From contig OX439040.1 in the NCBI GenBank assembly GCA_949317995.1, positions 52,217,186 through 52,281,185 of the forward strand: a DNA stretch of 64,000 nt. The letters are read 5' to 3'. The translations under genes and the position numbers were made by a program. Positions 13,227 to 23,987 of this stretch are shown here, in pieces (position 1 is the stretch's first letter; each line of letters opens with the position of its first letter). The DNA comes from Acholoe squamosa. Its lineage: Eukaryota; Annelida; Polychaeta; Phyllodocida; Polynoidae. The notes beneath the pieces are model-generated. The model was not told where the DNA came from. It saw only the letters and a list, made by a program, of their open reading frames with translations, and made no database searches.

Positions 13227-13631
13227 AACTCAAAAGTTGCATTGAACTCATGACACATAGCCACCTGTCATTGAGATAACCTGGTAATGATGGACTTCCT
13301 ACTTCAAAACCATGGTTGGCGAAAAAAGGTCAATTGTTGAATATTGGGTACTTCCTTTAACCTTTATTCCCCGTAGTCAGCGTATCTGGGTTAGAGCGTG
13401 AGTACAACCCACCGTCTTGTTTGAATCAATTCAGTAAAAAGTAAAAGAAAAAAAATGTTGCGGGAAAACCTCCTCGTATTAAAGTGCTGACCTCTCCAAA
13501 TAAAGAATAGCATTTTCATCAGCGAATCACATAAGTAGGATCAGACATGAGGTATTCACAACGACTGGACCATTTAGATCCACCAAGAGATGGGATCAGA
13601 TGAATAATCACCATAAAGAAGCCCCCCCCCA
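13227..13631. other. no gene seen
   Basis: Unique-looking sequence between the satellite and the foldback element, ending in a run of ten C residues at 13622-13631. Confidence 0.5.
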
Positions 13632-16463
13632 AGCCTACCTTTTCAACAAAAGGTCTGCAGGACACAGGGCGGCTGTTGGCAGACTGAGACATTACTCCAA
13701 GGAGACAGGTTTCACCTGCTCATGAATTAGTAGGCTACATGAGGTAGATAATAGAACTGACCAATCAGGAGCCAGGACTTGAACAGCACTTTATACTGAA
13801 AGGACCACTGGACATTGCTATTTTCAATGAAGGCCTTCTCTACCTCAGGTAGACAACAATACCATTGCCTACCTCAGGTAGACAACAAAGCCCTTCTCTA
13901 CCTCAAGAAGACAACGAGACACTTCTCTACCTCAAGAAGACAACGAGACAAAATGATCCAGGTGATTCTTGACTAACATAATGCTTGCCTACCTGAGGTA
14001 CACTATGGGCACCTTGTCTACCTGAGGTACACTATGGGCACCTTGTTTACCTGAGGTACACTATGGACTCCTTGTCTACTTGAGGTACACTATGGACACA
14101 TTATCTACCTCAGGTACACAATGAATGCTTTGTCTACCTCAGGTACACTATATGGCTCCTGCTACTTCCTTTGCATATATGCAAAGTACAGAGTAGCTAT
14201 AGTCTACCTGAGGTAGATAAAGTGTCTATAGTGTACCTCAGGTAGACAAGTCCATAGTGTACCTCAGGTAGACAATGTGTCCATAGTGTACCTCAGGTAG
14301 ACAACACTGCAAAAATGGTGTTTAGATTTTAAACATGTTTAGGTCTAAATACGTTTAAAACCTAAACATATAGGTCAGTTAGGTGTCTCACCGACTACAC
14401 ATTTAGGAAATGAACACTTTTATTCTAACTACATAAACATTTATGCTAAACATGTTTAGATGTTTAGAGTTGAGACAGTTGAATAATAGGTGTTTAGATT
14501 TAAACATCAATATGTTTAGATACTTGGATGTTGAATCCACACCAGGTAGCAGCACTACCTTTGACTGGACTATCTGCACACAGTTATAATCAATTGTTGT
14601 GACAAATGTCCACAAATTCCATGTTTATCATGGTTTCATTTGATAGAATGTCATGTGAATAGAAAGGGCAATAGAAAATTGACTAGATTCACCTCATGCC
14701 ACCATCATTACCATAAAATAATCAATAAACTCCATGACTGACACCTATTTGATGTTATTCTGGAATAGATAAGGCAATGTCCTTCCTGCCAAGCTGTTGT
14801 ACTTTCTCAAGTCTCTCATTCTGATGCAGTGTGTAATATATGTACACGTATATATAGCTGTGGCTGACATCTTTGGAGACTTTGACAAGTAAATACCTGC
14901 TGATGCCCCCCCCAGTAAATGAGAAAAAAACAACAAAATATATCTCTGTTTTTTAATGCATACATGTCTGCAAACCTTAACTCTCCATCAAATCATTTAA
15001 ACATCTAAACACAAAAATTCATAAACACCTAAACACAAAAATTCATATATCTAAACACAAAAGTTTTAACCTAAACACCTACATTTCTAAACACTTGAGC
15101 TAAGCACATTGTTTGGCTAAACATGTTTAGGAAATTAATGTGTTCACAAAAACGTTGCAAGAAAATGTTTAGAATTGTGTTTAGGATCTAAACACCATTT
15201 TTGCAGTGAAGGTGTTAATAGTGTACCCCAGGTAGATAAGGTGTTGTGTACCTCAGGTAGATAGGGAGTCCACAGTGTACCTCAGGTAGATAATGCGTCC
15301 ATAGTGTACTTCAGGTAGATAAGGTTTTTGCAGTACCTAAGCTTGAGAAGGTGATTCCTTGTCTACTTGGGGTGTCATATCTAGCTATAGGGTATTCGCA
15401 GCTACTACATGAACATAGTCATAACAAGAGGTTGGCAATTAGTGGATAATTGATGATAGCATTATTGTACAAAGTACATGCTGAAGAGATGTTAACTCAG
15501 CGAATAGCTAGATGGTAATGCCGGCAGGTGTACTAGCACCTGGCTGTATATATATACATAATGACCATCAGGTGTACCACCCCTAGTGGCAGGGTGTGGT
15601 ACTACTGCATACATTATAGGCGAGTATAGCATAGTGAGCAATAATGGATGTCACATGAATGGTATAATGTACAATATATGAATAAAGTAAAAGCGGTCAA
15701 GTTCTCTACTTATCACAGGGGTAGAGAAGGTGTTCCTAGTCTACCTGGGGTAGAGAAGGTGTTCGCAATCTTCCTGCGGTAGGCAAGGCATACTTTGTCT
15801 ACCTGGGATAATGAAAGTGTTCCTTGTCTACCTATGGAAGGGAAGGCGTTCCTTGTCTTCCTGGGGTAATGAAGGCATTCCTTATCTACCTGGGGTAATG
15901 AAGGCACTCCTAGTCTGCCTAGGGTAGGGAAGGCATTTATTGTCTACCTGGGGTAGAGAAGGAGTTCCTAGTCTACTTCAGGTAAAGACATTGACATAAA
16001 AATAAGTCCAGTGGTCCTCTCCAGTATTAAGCAGGCCACAAATGTTTTTTGGGGGGCGAATAACTCACATTTACATGATTTTGCAACTTAGAGGATGCAA
16101 GATAGGATCAATACAGCATCTAATCCTATACATAGAATAACAGAAAATTGTTTATTTATGCCCTGGATCGATGTGAAAAGCATCCACCATCCTGTCAACA
16201 GCAGATGCATCTGCTGTCATGGTGCTTGCCTCTGATTGGTTCATTCTCTTGTCTACCTCATGTAGCCTAGTAATGAGCTATGGCTTGTCTACTTGAAATA
16301 ATGTCTCAGTCTGCCAACGGCCGTGCTGCATCTAGCAGCCTCCCTAGCCAGTTCTGAGAATGCTGCTACTTCTATGACCATAACCTGTAAAAGGATACCC
16401 ATCATGTTGTAGACAGTAAAGGGACCTTTTATTGAAAAAAAAAGGTTCTTGCAGACTACTTGG
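13632..16463. mobile_element. foldback-type transposon with 29-bp tandem arrays in both arms
   Basis: The outer ~200 bp of each end match in inverted orientation: GTTGGCAGACTGAGACATTA near 13677 against its complement near 16300; GGCTACATGAGGTAGA against TCTACCTCATGTAGCC; GACCAATCAG against CTGATTGGTTC; GGACCACTGGAC against GTCCAGTGGTCC. Inside lie tandem 29-bp units of the type TCTACCTGAGGTACACTATG, reading forward at about 13846-14155 and inverted at about 14200-14304 and 15212-15370. A further 29-bp array lies at 15720-15990. The core is an exact 18-bp palindrome CTTTGCATATATGCAAAG at 14169-14186. This layout (terminal repeats built of direct repeats) is that of Drosophila FB/Galileo elements. 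No transposase frame is present, so it is non-autonomous. Outer limits are approximate. Confidence 0.75.
14305..15208. mobile_element. 904-bp CACTG-ended DNA transposon nested in the foldback element
   Basis: The ends are exact inverted copies for about 21 bp, starting CACTGCAAAAATGGTGTTTA on the left and ending with its complement on the right. It is flanked by AA on both sides (14303-14304 and 15209-15210), a plausible 2-bp target duplication. It interrupts the 29-bp array of the host foldback element. The inside is rich in subterminal motifs such as CTAAACACAAAAATTCATA and TGTTTAGATTTAAACAT in both orientations. CACTG ends with a 2-bp duplication suggest an EnSpm/CACTA-like non-autonomous element. 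No transposase frame is seen. Confidence 0.8.
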
Positions 16464-17433
16464 CCTTCATCTTAGCCAGCCTCCCCAACTCTGACCAAAA
16501 CACTCAGTCCGCCTACAGGACACTATAGGATGGACGAGTAATAGAATAAATTATAGGCCTAATCTGATGTAATTGTGATCAAACGATGGGTCAGATGAGG
16601 GGACCAAGATGTGAGGCAACCAGTCAAGGTCAACTAGGTTTACACAAGCACCGTAAGGAGGCGGCACTAGCTGAACGACAAGAGACAACCCCTGTTCTTT
16701 GGCCTTGTTTATGTCACAGGCACATCACCTCATCTGCCATCCTATTTGGAGATTTAACCAGCCATGGCATCATTGAAAAGTAGCTAATAATCCGATTACT
16801 TATTGTGTTGACACTGCAATTTTATAGGTGTACAACTCAGGAATCTTTGGGGGTCTTACCAGTATTCGAAATAATCAGAAATGGCATAACATCAAGTAAA
16901 TGGGACCATCCATGCAGCGAAGCTGGATTCATCTCAATACTTAACACCTCTGATATGGTAGGTGGGATTGCACCAGTAATACTCTTAGGAGGGATATCCC
17001 AAATGGATCAATGCTTATGAACCATTGCCATCCTCGCTGGGTAGATCGTGCAATCCTCCAGACACTCATACATTCTGTAGATTAGAGTAGGTGGTACAAC
17101 AGATTGGTGTCTTGGGATTATGGATGTACCCTTTGTCCCCTGTGCTGGAACATTTTATGGAAGGTTTCTGAGAGCTGTAACAGTTTCTAGCTTTTAAATC
17201 TGTTTAGCTAGCATGAGAAATGTTTCAGAACATTGATATTTGTCTTTCCTTCTGGTCCGATGATATGAATCTGTAGTTGTATAAGAGTGACAGGGCCATG
17301 ATGGAGTTCAAGTGACTTTGAGAGATTACTCTTGAGTTCCCAATCAAATATCTCCCCAACTTCAAGTTAGAATGTGGAACAATGTGGCTGATTGATTGAT
17401 TATTTATTTCATTGACATTACTTCTCATAGGGC
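16464..17433. other. no gene seen
   Basis: Short ORFs of 65-71 codons (16586-17020 plus, 17225-17428 minus) lack recognisable features. The part 16568-16670 is weakly similar to 4741-4840. Otherwise nothing is seen. Confidence 0.45.
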
Positions 17434-17882
17434 TGCACTGAAAACCCTCTAGTTTCTTTTTTTTTTAATTCGTTAGATTGACGACCTAAGGTCCTCAGAC
17501 AGTGTCAGAAGAGGTACAGCAAGGGGCAGCACCTGATGGAGCTTGAGGTACAGATAGTGACTGGTGAGTATACATGTTATTTCATACAATTGGGATTAAA
17601 AATCGACCAAGACCATGTAGGAAGAGTAAAGCCTTTGCTTTAATCTAAAGTTTACAGAGATTAAATCCCTCAGTTTACCTCAACTCAGAATGACACCTAT
17701 GTTGATATATAACTATACCTCACTAGGTGGCACACATGTGCAACTAATGGATCAAATATTTTGTGATCAGGCTGACCAGATGTGAACTAAATGTCTTCAC
17801 CACTGAGGACTTTAGGTGCTCAAGTTCATGACACCCAAATCTACAGCTTTGGGTAGTCAGACTGGGGACCCAAGGTACTCAC

Positions 17883-18120
17883 TGTTATAATATGTCAAAA
17901 TGTTATCTATATAATATTTCTAAAGACTTTGGTTACCTAGAATGATTATTTCTAGTCCTGTTAATATTGACCAATCAGAAGCCAGCACCACCTGTATGCT
18001 GCAGAGAGTTGTTTGTCCTTGACCTCACACTGAATACACTGTCATGGCCGACCAGTCTAGATCCCAGACCTGTGTTGTAGTTTCTATCTAAATACCTGAC
18101 TCCCAAGTTGGTGACAGCGA
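17883..18120 (+). repeat. candidate 5' LTR and primer binding site
   Basis: Sequence between the CACTG-element match and the gag frame begins TGTTATAATATG at 17883. A primer-binding-site-like TGGTGACAGCGA lies at 18109-18120. If this is right, the LTR spans about 17883-18108. It does not end in the usual CA, and no 3' LTR survives for comparison, so the call is weak. The 400 bases from 18121 to the gag start would be the leader. Confidence 0.35.
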
Positions 18121-18524
18121 ATATTTTTGAGAGTATGTGGTAGATGGATATCTAGACAACACCTGGAGGTCAGGATTTTTGCCGGATGGTCAAATGGGAA
18201 AGGAGATGGAAACAGATTATGGTGTGGTATTTTCATATGAAATGTATACATGTGCCTAGGGCTACAGACCTAAGGTAAGACAAGCCTTTCTTTCATATTG
18301 CACACCCACCTGCTGTGTTGCCCAATGCCAAGTCAAGCTGAATTCACCAAGGCAACATAATTATTGACAGTTTCTGTTGTAAAGTGACTGGAGAGAGACT
18401 TTGTCAGTGTCACTGCTCCAGAGCATCCATACTCCATAGCCAGACCCATAGCCACCTGTCTCAGTGAAAGTGTCTCAGAGAAAGCCCCCTATAGACTGCA
18501 TTTCCTTTTGTTTTATTCTGAACC

Positions 18525-20366
18525 ATGGCCAAGTTTAGTCCCCCTGACCCGTTCACCTTTGAGGAGCCCTCAAAGTGGCCAGAATGGAAGGAGAGGTACA
18601 TGAGGTTCAGATCTGTCACTAAACAAAAGAATGAGGATGGGGATGTTCAAGTGTCATCACTGATTTATTGCATGGGTAGACAAGCTGAGAACATTTTTAA
18701 GTCATTCCGCTTCAACCCCATCGCACAGCCAACCTCTGCCGTACCACATCCGATAGACCCTAAAGACAACTTCGATGTAGTCATGAAAAAGTATGACGAG
18801 TACTTTATACCTAAAAAGAATACCATTCACGAGCGTACAAAGTTTTACCACAGAGTCCAAGAGTCAGGCGAGTCGATCGAGTGTTTTCTCCAAAGCTTAC
18901 ATGCGATAGCGGCGCATTGTCGGTTTGAAGATAAGGAGGATGAGCATATTCGTGACAGGTTCATCAGTGGCCTGAGCGACAAGACAATGTCGAAGAAGCT
19001 CCAGCTCGAACAGGACACTCTCACCTTAGACAAAGCGGTACAGCAAGCCCGACATAACGAGCTCGTCCAGATGCAGAACGAGCCATCAGCAGCCGTCAAC
19101 GCCGTTAGGGATGGTGGAAGGAGAAGAAGGAAGCAAGGGTCGTCAAAAGCTGAAGGTCAAAAGTCAAACGGCCAAGGTCATCGATCGAATGACCACAGTA
19201 AGAAGTCAAACACGAAGAAGTCGAAGCCGAAATGTGGTAACTGTGGTTATGTCCACCGATCGTCCGAACCAGACGCATGTCCAGCGATTGGTAAGACGTG
19301 CAAGAATTGCAACATGAAAGGTCATTTTCAAGCCGTATGTCATCAGAAGGTCCAAGAAGTCTATGGAGATGACCAGCAGGACGATTACTTCTGCGGATCC
19401 ATTGACTGTGACTATAGCGACCCAGCATGGAAAGTTACTCTATCCATCGGGGGTAGTCAGCCCGTAGACTTTAAGATTGACTCTGGTGCCGATGTCTCTG
19501 TCATGTCATACTCTAAGTATCTAAAGCTGAAGCAGAGACCGCCGCTCAGCGAGAGTACGTCAAACCTTTCAAGCCCTGGTGGTCCTTTGAGCTGTAAGGG
19601 AGACTTTACAGCCAAGACGCAGGTAAAAGGAATATGCTACAACTTCCGTGTCTTAGTCGTCGGAAATGAGGTCAAATGCCTTCTCGGGAGAGAAGTGGCA
19701 TCACGAATGGGACTCATTTCTAAACTAGACAGTGTCAAGGAAGGCGTTGGTTGTCTGAACACCGATCCTGTCAAGATCGTCTTAAAGGAAGATTCACAGC
19801 CTTTTGCAGTAGCAGTTGCCAGAAGAGTACCCATTCCGGTTCTGCCTAAGGTAAAGGAGGAGTTAGATCGTCTCCTCACTTCCGGCGTGATCCGTGAGAT
19901 CACTAAGCCTACAGCATGGTGTGCACCCATGGTAGTTGCAGTGAAGAAGACAGGCAAAGTGCGTTTGTGTGTCGACCTGAAAAAGTTAAACGTCAGTGTC
20001 AGACGTGAGAGGTTTGTTCTACCGACTTTAGAAGACCTCACATCAAAACTGTCAGGAGCCACCATGTTTTCCTGCCTAGACGCCACTAGTGGATTTTACC
20101 AAATCCCTCTGGCTGCGGAAAGCCAAGAATTGACAACGTTTCTGACGCCCTTCGGGAGGTACTGTTTTAGACGATTACCTTTCGGGATTACGTCGGCGCC
20201 AGAAATCTTTATGCGAAAGATGACGGAGGTCCTAGATGGGCTTGAAGGTGTTTTCACCTACATAGACGACGTCCTCATCTATGGTAATACTCCAAAAGAG
20301 CATGACGAACGACTAGCTACAGTGCTAGCAACCCTAAAGAGGGCAGGATTGAAGCTGAACCAATAG
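18525..20366 (+). CDS. Ty3/gypsy Gag-protease-reverse transcriptase polyprotein, first part
   Basis: The 613-residue frame starts at the ATG at 18525 (ACCATGG, a good Kozak context). Residues 1-190 resemble the Gag of gypsy elements with its SKWPEWKERYMRF opening. Residues about 237-272 hold two zinc knuckles, one of unusual spacing (CGNC...H...C) and one CX2CX4HX4C. A basic tract at 198-236 precedes them. The aspartic protease active site is DSGAD at 319-323. Reverse transcriptase begins near 430, with RLCVDLKKLN, LPFGITSAPE and the catalytic YIDD at 579-582. The frame stops at TAG 20364-20366 within the RT connection, and the same frame continues downstream with the rest of pol. Gag and Pol share one frame with no frameshift. 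It is a selfish element, not a host gene. Confidence 0.9.
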   Translation: MAKFSPPDPFTFEEPSKWPEWKERYMRFRSVTKQKNEDGDVQVSSLIYCMGRQAENIFKSFRFNPIAQPTSAVPHPIDPKDNFDVVMKKYDEYFIPKKNTIHERTKFYHRVQESGESIECFLQSLHAIAAHCRFEDKEDEHIRDRFISGLSDKTMSKKLQLEQDTLTLDKAVQQARHNELVQMQNEPSAAVNAVRDGGRRRRKQGSSKAEGQKSNGQGHRSNDHSKKSNTKKSKPKCGNCGYVHRSSEPDACPAIGKTCKNCNMKGHFQAVCHQKVQEVYGDDQQDDYFCGSIDCDYSDPAWKVTLSIGGSQPVDFKIDSGADVSVMSYSKYLKLKQRPPLSESTSNLSSPGGPLSCKGDFTAKTQVKGICYNFRVLVVGNEVKCLLGREVASRMGLISKLDSVKEGVGCLNTDPVKIVLKEDSQPFAVAVARRVPIPVLPKVKEELDRLLTSGVIREITKPTAWCAPMVVAVKKTGKVRLCVDLKKLNVSVRRERFVLPTLEDLTSKLSGATMFSCLDATSGFYQIPLAAESQELTTFLTPFGRYCFRRLPFGITSAPEIFMRKMTEVLDGLEGVFTYIDDVLIYGNTPKEHDERLATVLATLKRAGLKLNQ

Positions 20367-21964
20367 AAGTGCTCTTACAGAAAGACAGAGTTAAAGTTCT
20401 TGGGACATAGGTTCACAAAAGACGGAATTTCAGCCGACTCAGAGAAAGTGGAAGCAATTGCCAAGATGCCGCCACCATCGTCTGTGACTCAATTGCGACA
20501 GATTCTCGGTATGGTCCACTATCTGGGGTCATACTTGCCGGATCTACATGTAGTCACTCGTCCTCTGAACGATCTGCTGAAGGGAGATGTGGAGTGGATC
20601 TGGGGTTCAGCCCAGAAAGAAGCCTTCGCAAAGATGAAGTCACTCATCTCGTCAACTCCCATATTGGCTTACTATGACGTCAACAAGCCAACCATAGTGA
20701 ATGCAGACGCCAGTGCATATGGTCTAGGGGGAGTACTGTTACAAGACCATGGAGGTATTCCTAAACCCGTTGCCTTCTGTTCAAGAACACTAAGCCCTGC
20801 AGAACAGAAGTATGCACAAATCGAGAAGGAATGTTTAGCGAGTGTGTGGGCGTGTGAAAAGTTTGACCGGTTCCTCTGTGGACTGGAGTCCTTCACGCTG
20901 GAGACAGACCACAAGCCGCTCATTCCTCTTATCAACACCAAAGACTTGGATAGTGTGCCGATAAGATGCCAGAGACTCCTCATGAGACTAATGAGGTATA
21001 AGGCACAAGCAAAGTATGTCCCGGGAAAGCAAATGTATGTGTCAGATGCACTTTCCAGGAGTCCAATGTCAACGAAGGCCGTCAGCAGCACGGCTGAGGA
21101 AGTTGATATGTATGTTCAGTCTATCGTAGCTGGGTTTCCTGCAACCCCTCAGAAGAGAGACGATCTGAGAGTGGCGACACAGAATGACTCAGTGTTACAA
21201 GCAGCGATAGTGTTCACCTTGACGGGTTGGCCTAAGTATGAGAAGGATATACCGGATGGCTTGCGAGAGCTCTATGCTCATCGAGCAATGTTATCAGTTG
21301 TAGATGGACTACTGGTTTTTGGTAGCAGGATAGTCATTCCAGCAGCCAACAGAGCAGAGATTCTTCAAAGGATCCATGATGGACATCAGGGAGTGACCAA
21401 ATCGTTAGAGAGAGCCCGTTTAGGAGTCTGGTCGCCTGGTTTGACGGCAGACGTCAAAAGGGTCGTTGGCTCTTGTGAACATTGCCAGACGCTGAGACCA
21501 ACTCAGCGAAAAGAGCCGTTGCTGCCGACACCTTTGCCACAAGGTCCCTGGCAGAGGATAGGAGTAGATCTCTGTCAGTTCAAAGGGAAAGACTACCTTG
21601 TGATGGCCGATTACTACTCAAGATGGATAGAGGTCTTACGCCTATACAAGACCACAGCCAAGTCAGTGAAATACCGCATGGAAGATGTATTTGCCAGGTG
21701 GGGTTCTCCGAGAGAAGTTGTGTCGGACAATGGTCCCCAATTCGTCTCGGCGGAATTCAAGTCCCTGATAGTAAAGCATCGGTTTAATCATGTTACGTCA
21801 AGTCCATATTTGCCCAATTCTAATGGAGAGGCGGAACGTGCAGTCCAGACTGCCAAGCGAATTCTGAGTCAAAGTGATCCTTGGTTAGGTCTGATGGTCT
21901 ATAGAGACACCCCAATTGCCGCCACTGGATGTAGCCCGTCTCAGCTCATGATGGGTCGTCACAT
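20367..21964 (+). pseudogene. Ty3/gypsy pol, second part: RNase H and integrase, truncated
   Basis: This continues in the same frame after the TAG. Counting from 20400, RNase H carries D103, E143, D170 and D216 (NADASAYG, KECLA, ETDHK, VSDALSR). The integrase zinc domain has HDGH at 326-329 and C359/C362. The catalytic core has D390 (IGVD), D443 (SDNGPQF) and E479 (NGEAE), giving the D-x35-E spacing. The final retrotransposon-like block is CSPSQLMMGRH at about 511-521. After that the frame runs into the CACTG element and ends at 22017-22019, so the last ~18 residues are not integrase. The C-terminal integrase domain is missing. The separation from the first part by one stop and the truncation make it non-functional. 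Confidence 0.88.
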
Positions 21965-22126
21965 CACCAAGATTGTCACTCTGACAACATTATGTTATCA
22001 GTTTGACTACCTGAGTTAAGATTGTTGACCTCAGCTCATCAGGTTGACAACCTTGAGTACTCAATCCGATGGCCTAAGGTTGTAGATTTAGGTATCGTCA
22101 GTCTGAGGACCCTGGGGCGTTCAGTG

Positions 22127-22520
22127 TGGGAGTTTTACAAATTATGTCAACAAGTCGTAACCATGACTGAACATAATATTAATAGACAATAAGTTATACT
22201 CTCGACAAACACCTTACTGAAGAATATGAGGTGTTTGACTATAAAAAAAACTGGCCAATTTGATTTGCTAGTATGCCAAGTCTAATTGACTGTTGAACTC
22301 AGCTATACAGTCAGCATTTTGGGTTTTGCTGCTCAACCTGTATCACAGGCTGTGACACCTGTATCTTGGACTTTTGATATAGATGTCTTTTCTAACTATA
22401 GATGTTTTTAGTTTTACCTTCTCATTTTTTCTCAGTACCCTAGTAGACTCCCTTGTTGCGTTCTAGATGCCCAACCAGGTCCACACTCAGATAGGAAACC
22501 CCCTTACTCGACAATGGGTC
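22127..22520. other. no gene seen
   Basis: AT-rich flank right of the CACTG element. No repeat or frame was recognised. Confidence 0.45.
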
Positions 22521-23561
22521 TCACCAGCTGTTTGTAGACCTCCAATTCAGTGTCCTTTCCAAGTTCAAGCCTTCATTCTGCATAGCTGAACAGTGTACAA
22601 CCTCATTAGGTTTATCTACTTCATCAATTATGGTTTGAAGGTCAAGTACGTGTCGAGTATTACATCCAGTGCTCCAAACTGTATCTCAATTGTGTATGTG
22701 AAATTGACCCGTGGTAAGCTCCCCTACTATAGCGATATAGCTTGTGGATCATATTCAACACTATTCCTTTGGCCTTTTCAGGTTTCCGTCTTAAGCTTCT
22801 TTAAAGCATTTATTGCCGATATTACACGCTTATTCAATATTAGGTATTCGGTAGCTTTGTGCATAATTTAACCCACATACCTTGGGGCTGCTAAGCTGGA
22901 ACTGCTGCAAGTATGCATGGTTATTGTGACATTATTCAAATCCGCGTTAGGGCAGAGGCACCCTAAGGGAGTGATCATTTTTTAACAACGGGGGGGGGGG
23001 GCAGCTGGGGGGTTTGAGGGGAGGGTCAGAATTTTTTCAACCCCTTGACTGGGGGGTCAGAATTTTTTCAATCCCTCAGATGGGGGGGGGGTCAAAATAA
23101 TTTCACCCGTTTTCAGCTGTTCACCAGCTGTTTGTAGACCTCCAATTCAGTGTCCTCTCCAAGTTCAAGCCTTCATTCTGCATAGCTGAGCAGTGCACAA
23201 CCTCATTAGGTATTTTTGGTTTGAATTTACTTTATTGACTAAATATATATCGAGCATAGTTTATAGCAGTACAGAGATCAAGTTTTACAAGACGACATCT
23301 CAAATATGTTTGGAACATATGTTTGGAACATCCTAGGGGCTGCTAAGCTGGAACTGCTGCAAGTATGCATGGTTATTGGGACATTATTCAAATCCGCGTT
23401 AGGGCAGAGGCACCCTAAGGGAGTGATCACTTTTTAACAGGGAGGGGGGGGGCTGGGGGGTTTGAGGGGAGGGTCAGAATTTCTTCAAACCCTTGACTGG
23501 GGGGTCAGAACTTTTTCAATCCCTCAGATGGGGGGGTCAAAATAATTTCACCTGTTTTCAG
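22521..23561. repeat. segmental tandem duplication with non-matching spacers
   Basis: Two blocks occur twice in the same order. Block 1 is 22521-22610 and 23121-23210 (exactly 600 bp apart, about 96 percent alike). Block 2 is 22884-23116 and 23336-23561, containing GGCTGCTAAGCTGG and G-rich tracts with GGGGGGTCAGAATTTTTTCA. The sequence between blocks differs completely: about 270 bp in the first copy, 125 bp in the second. Confidence 0.85.
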
Positions 23562-23741
23562 TAGAAAACCCTGCACGTCATTATAGGTTAAAAGGGCACA
23601 TTCACGCGCGATTTTTGCCCCTTATTGGGGGGTCAAAATAAAATTTCTACCCTCGAGAGGGGGTCGCAGTTTTTTATGCGTGTCAGTGCGCAAACCCACC
23701 AGGCCCACCCCCTGTTGTTAAAAAATGATCACTCCCTAAGG
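23414..23741. mobile_element. 328-bp MITE with AGGGAGTGATCA ends
   Basis: The left end CCTAAGGGAGTGATCACTTT and the right end (complement CCTTAGGGAGTGATCATTTT) are inverted copies, followed inward by TTAACA and a G-rich (left) or C-rich (right) tract. An incomplete copy of the left end lies at 22972. The interior holds repeated GGGGTCAAAATAA motifs. There is no coding capacity. Confidence 0.7.
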
Positions 23742-23763
23742 TCAAGTAGTGCTGTTAATGCTA

Positions 23764-23985
23764 CACTGTAAAAAATAACTGTTGAATCTACCAGCAATCC
23801 TCGTAAAGCTTGCACAACAGGGAGCCACTGTTGTTTTTACAAGAACCTTCAGGTGGCAGTGCAGTGGTACAAGGGATCTCTGTGAAAATAAAGACATCTC
23901 TGTGAAAATAACGATGGATCTCTGGTAATTTTAGAATGAGGAATCCTTCGTTATTTCGACAAAGTTTTCTCTTTTTTTTACAGTG
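23764..23985. mobile_element. 222-bp CACTG-ended MITE
   Basis: It begins CACTGTAAAAAATAAC and ends TTTTTTTTACAGTG, flanked by TA on both sides (23762-23763 and 23986-23987). Inside is a short tandem pair ACATCTCTGTGAAAATAA-like near 23874-23910. The termini match the CACTG class seen elsewhere in this window. Confidence 0.75.
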
Positions 23986-23987
23986 TA

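Larger units (their letters stand above)
17883..21964 (+). mobile_element. Ty3/gypsy retrotransposon, 3'-truncated
   Basis: Gag, protease, reverse transcriptase, RNase H and integrase follow in that order, which is the Ty3/gypsy order (integrase after RNase H). The coding frame leaves retrotransposon sequence at about 21964, shortly after the integrase core, and continues straight into sequence of the CACTG element. The integrase C-terminal end, any envelope-like gene and the 3' LTR are missing. A single in-frame TAG at 20364 also breaks the polyprotein. It is therefore defective in cis. Confidence 0.9.
17436..22126. mobile_element. CACTG-ended DNA transposon, copy 1, carrying a nested gypsy element
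   Basis: It starts CACTGAAAACC at 17436 and ends CAGTG at 22126, with TG on both sides (17434-17435 and 22127-22128) as a possible 2-bp target duplication. The outer parts (17436-17880 and about 21965-22126) match the related copy at 24705-25403 piece by piece: GTCAGAAGAGGTACAG, CCCAAATCTACAGCTTTGGG, TTGTCACTCT, ATCAGTTTGAC, GGTTGTAGATTT and ATCGTCAGTCTGA. Repeated subterminal motifs are of the type GGTTGACNACCTAAGGTT. No transposase frame is seen; the coding content is entirely the nested retrotransposon. The EnSpm/CACTA assignment is inferred from the ends. Confidence 0.7.

Noticed and set aside
13846-15990. CRISPR-like array of regularly spaced repeats
   Set aside because: Units are 29-bp direct tandem repeats without unique spacers, in an inverted arrangement in a eukaryotic transposon; not CRISPR.
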